Assembly: GCA_026982585.1 (NCBI GenBank)
Contig: JALSGW010000151.1
Location: 1 to 21,543 of the forward strand
Length of the DNA: 21,543 nucleotides
Origin: Alphaproteobacteria bacterium
GTDB lineage: Bacteria > Pseudomonadota > Alphaproteobacteria > Geminicoccales > Geminicoccaceae
Direction: 5' to 3'
The notes under the pieces were generated by a model. That model saw only the letters and a program-made list of their open reading frames with translations, made no database searches and was not told the origin of the DNA. Below, one piece after another: positions 21,207 to 21,543 of the stretch. Numbering within the stretch: the first letter of the stretch is position 1; the number at the start of each line of letters is the position of its first letter. The translations under genes were made by a program, and so were the position numbers.

Positions 21207-21543
21207 GCGCCGGGGCGCCGATCCCGACCCTCGCCGCCCGCTTCCGGAAGAGGCTGGCACGGTTGCCGGCACCGGCGCCCTATGTGGCGGTGGCCCCCGA
21301 TCTGCTGGTCGAACCCGAACGCTGGCTGCGGGAGGCAGGCCTCCATCCACCCTACCTGGTTCTCGCCGACGCCCGCACCTGGGAGATCGCCGGCCGCACC
21401 CTCCAAGCCCGCCTGGAAGCCCGCGCGCTCGTGCTGGATTCACCGCGCCCGCCCGCGAACACAGCCACCCTCGCCCGCATCGAGGAGGCCCTCCACCCCG
21501 GCCTCTGCCTGATCGCGGTCGGCTGCGGCACCCTCAACGACCT
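21203..21543 (+). CDS. sn-Glycerol-1-phosphate dehydrogenase-like protein (partial, 3' end outside window)
   Basis: 113 codons are visible from GTG 21203, which overlaps the prpE stop and follows a GGAG. Near the right edge the sequence IAVGCGTLNDL matches the nucleotide-binding signature GxGTxNDL of the iron-containing alcohol dehydrogenase / dehydroquinate synthase-like superfamily, specifically the glycerol-1-phosphate dehydrogenase (AraM/EgsA) branch. The earlier LVLADARTWEIAGRTL fits the N-terminal Rossmann strand and helix. The metal-binding residues lie beyond the window, so the assignment rests on one motif and general shape. Operon coupling with prpE is clear. Confidence 0.6.
   Translation, partial: MSAGAPIPTLAARFRKRLARLPAPAPYVAVAPDLLVEPERWLREAGLHPPYLVLADARTWEIAGRTLQARLEARALVLDSPRPPANTATLARIEEALHPGLCLIAVGCGTLND

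Overview
This is a very GC-rich chromosomal window whose gene content points to an alphaproteobacterium, most likely of the Rhodospirillales type. The evidence is a divergent flgFGAH / fliLM block followed by a DUF6468 gene and a motE-like gene, CtrA-type TTAA-N7-TTAA boxes, a SqrR/BigR-type persulfide sensor and an alphaproteobacterial Alph_Pro_TM protein. The species cannot be named from the sequence. No rRNA, tRNA, CRISPR array, transposase or integrase was seen.

Layout. (1) 1-2940: the tail of an unknown gene, then a strong promoter and a sulfur-response operon: a YeeE/YedE (TsuA-like) sulfur transporter, a SqrR/BigR-like ArsR repressor with cysteines at 41 and 107, a TIGR02186/Alph_Pro_TM membrane protein and a universal stress protein. 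(2) 3048-4949: an envelope module made of two YkuD L,D-transpeptidases flanking a small Lpp/OprI-like lipoprotein that ends in lysine. (3) 5162-8173 (minus): flgF-flgG-flgA-flgH. (4) 8407-11479 (plus): fliL-fliM-DUF6468-motE. The 233-bp region between flgF and fliL carries a sigma-54 type -24/-12 element facing flgF, a perfect palindrome suited to an enhancer site, and a CtrA-like box facing fliL. (5) 11480-12270: about 790 bp of GC-rich DNA with short direct repeats and no convincing gene. (6) 12271-16521: an inositol-monophosphatase family enzyme, a convergent overlapping acyl-CoA synthetase, and formate-tetrahydrofolate ligase. (7) 16556-18923 (minus): an Aer-type PAS protein with a perfect CtrA box upstream, a DUF72 protein and a FieF-like cation efflux protein. 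(8) 19296-21543 (plus): propionyl-CoA synthetase (prpE) overlapping the start of a glycerol-1-phosphate-dehydrogenase-like gene that runs off the window.

How it fits together. The flagellar block reads as a Caulobacter-like hierarchy, with CtrA for fliLM and sigma-54 for the rod/ring genes, and the PAS protein probably belongs to the same CtrA regulon. The first operon looks like a reactive-sulfur response. The lipoprotein and transpeptidases look like a self-contained system for tethering the outer membrane to peptidoglycan. The remaining genes are housekeeping metabolism. Functions come from motif recognition by eye. No database search was possible.
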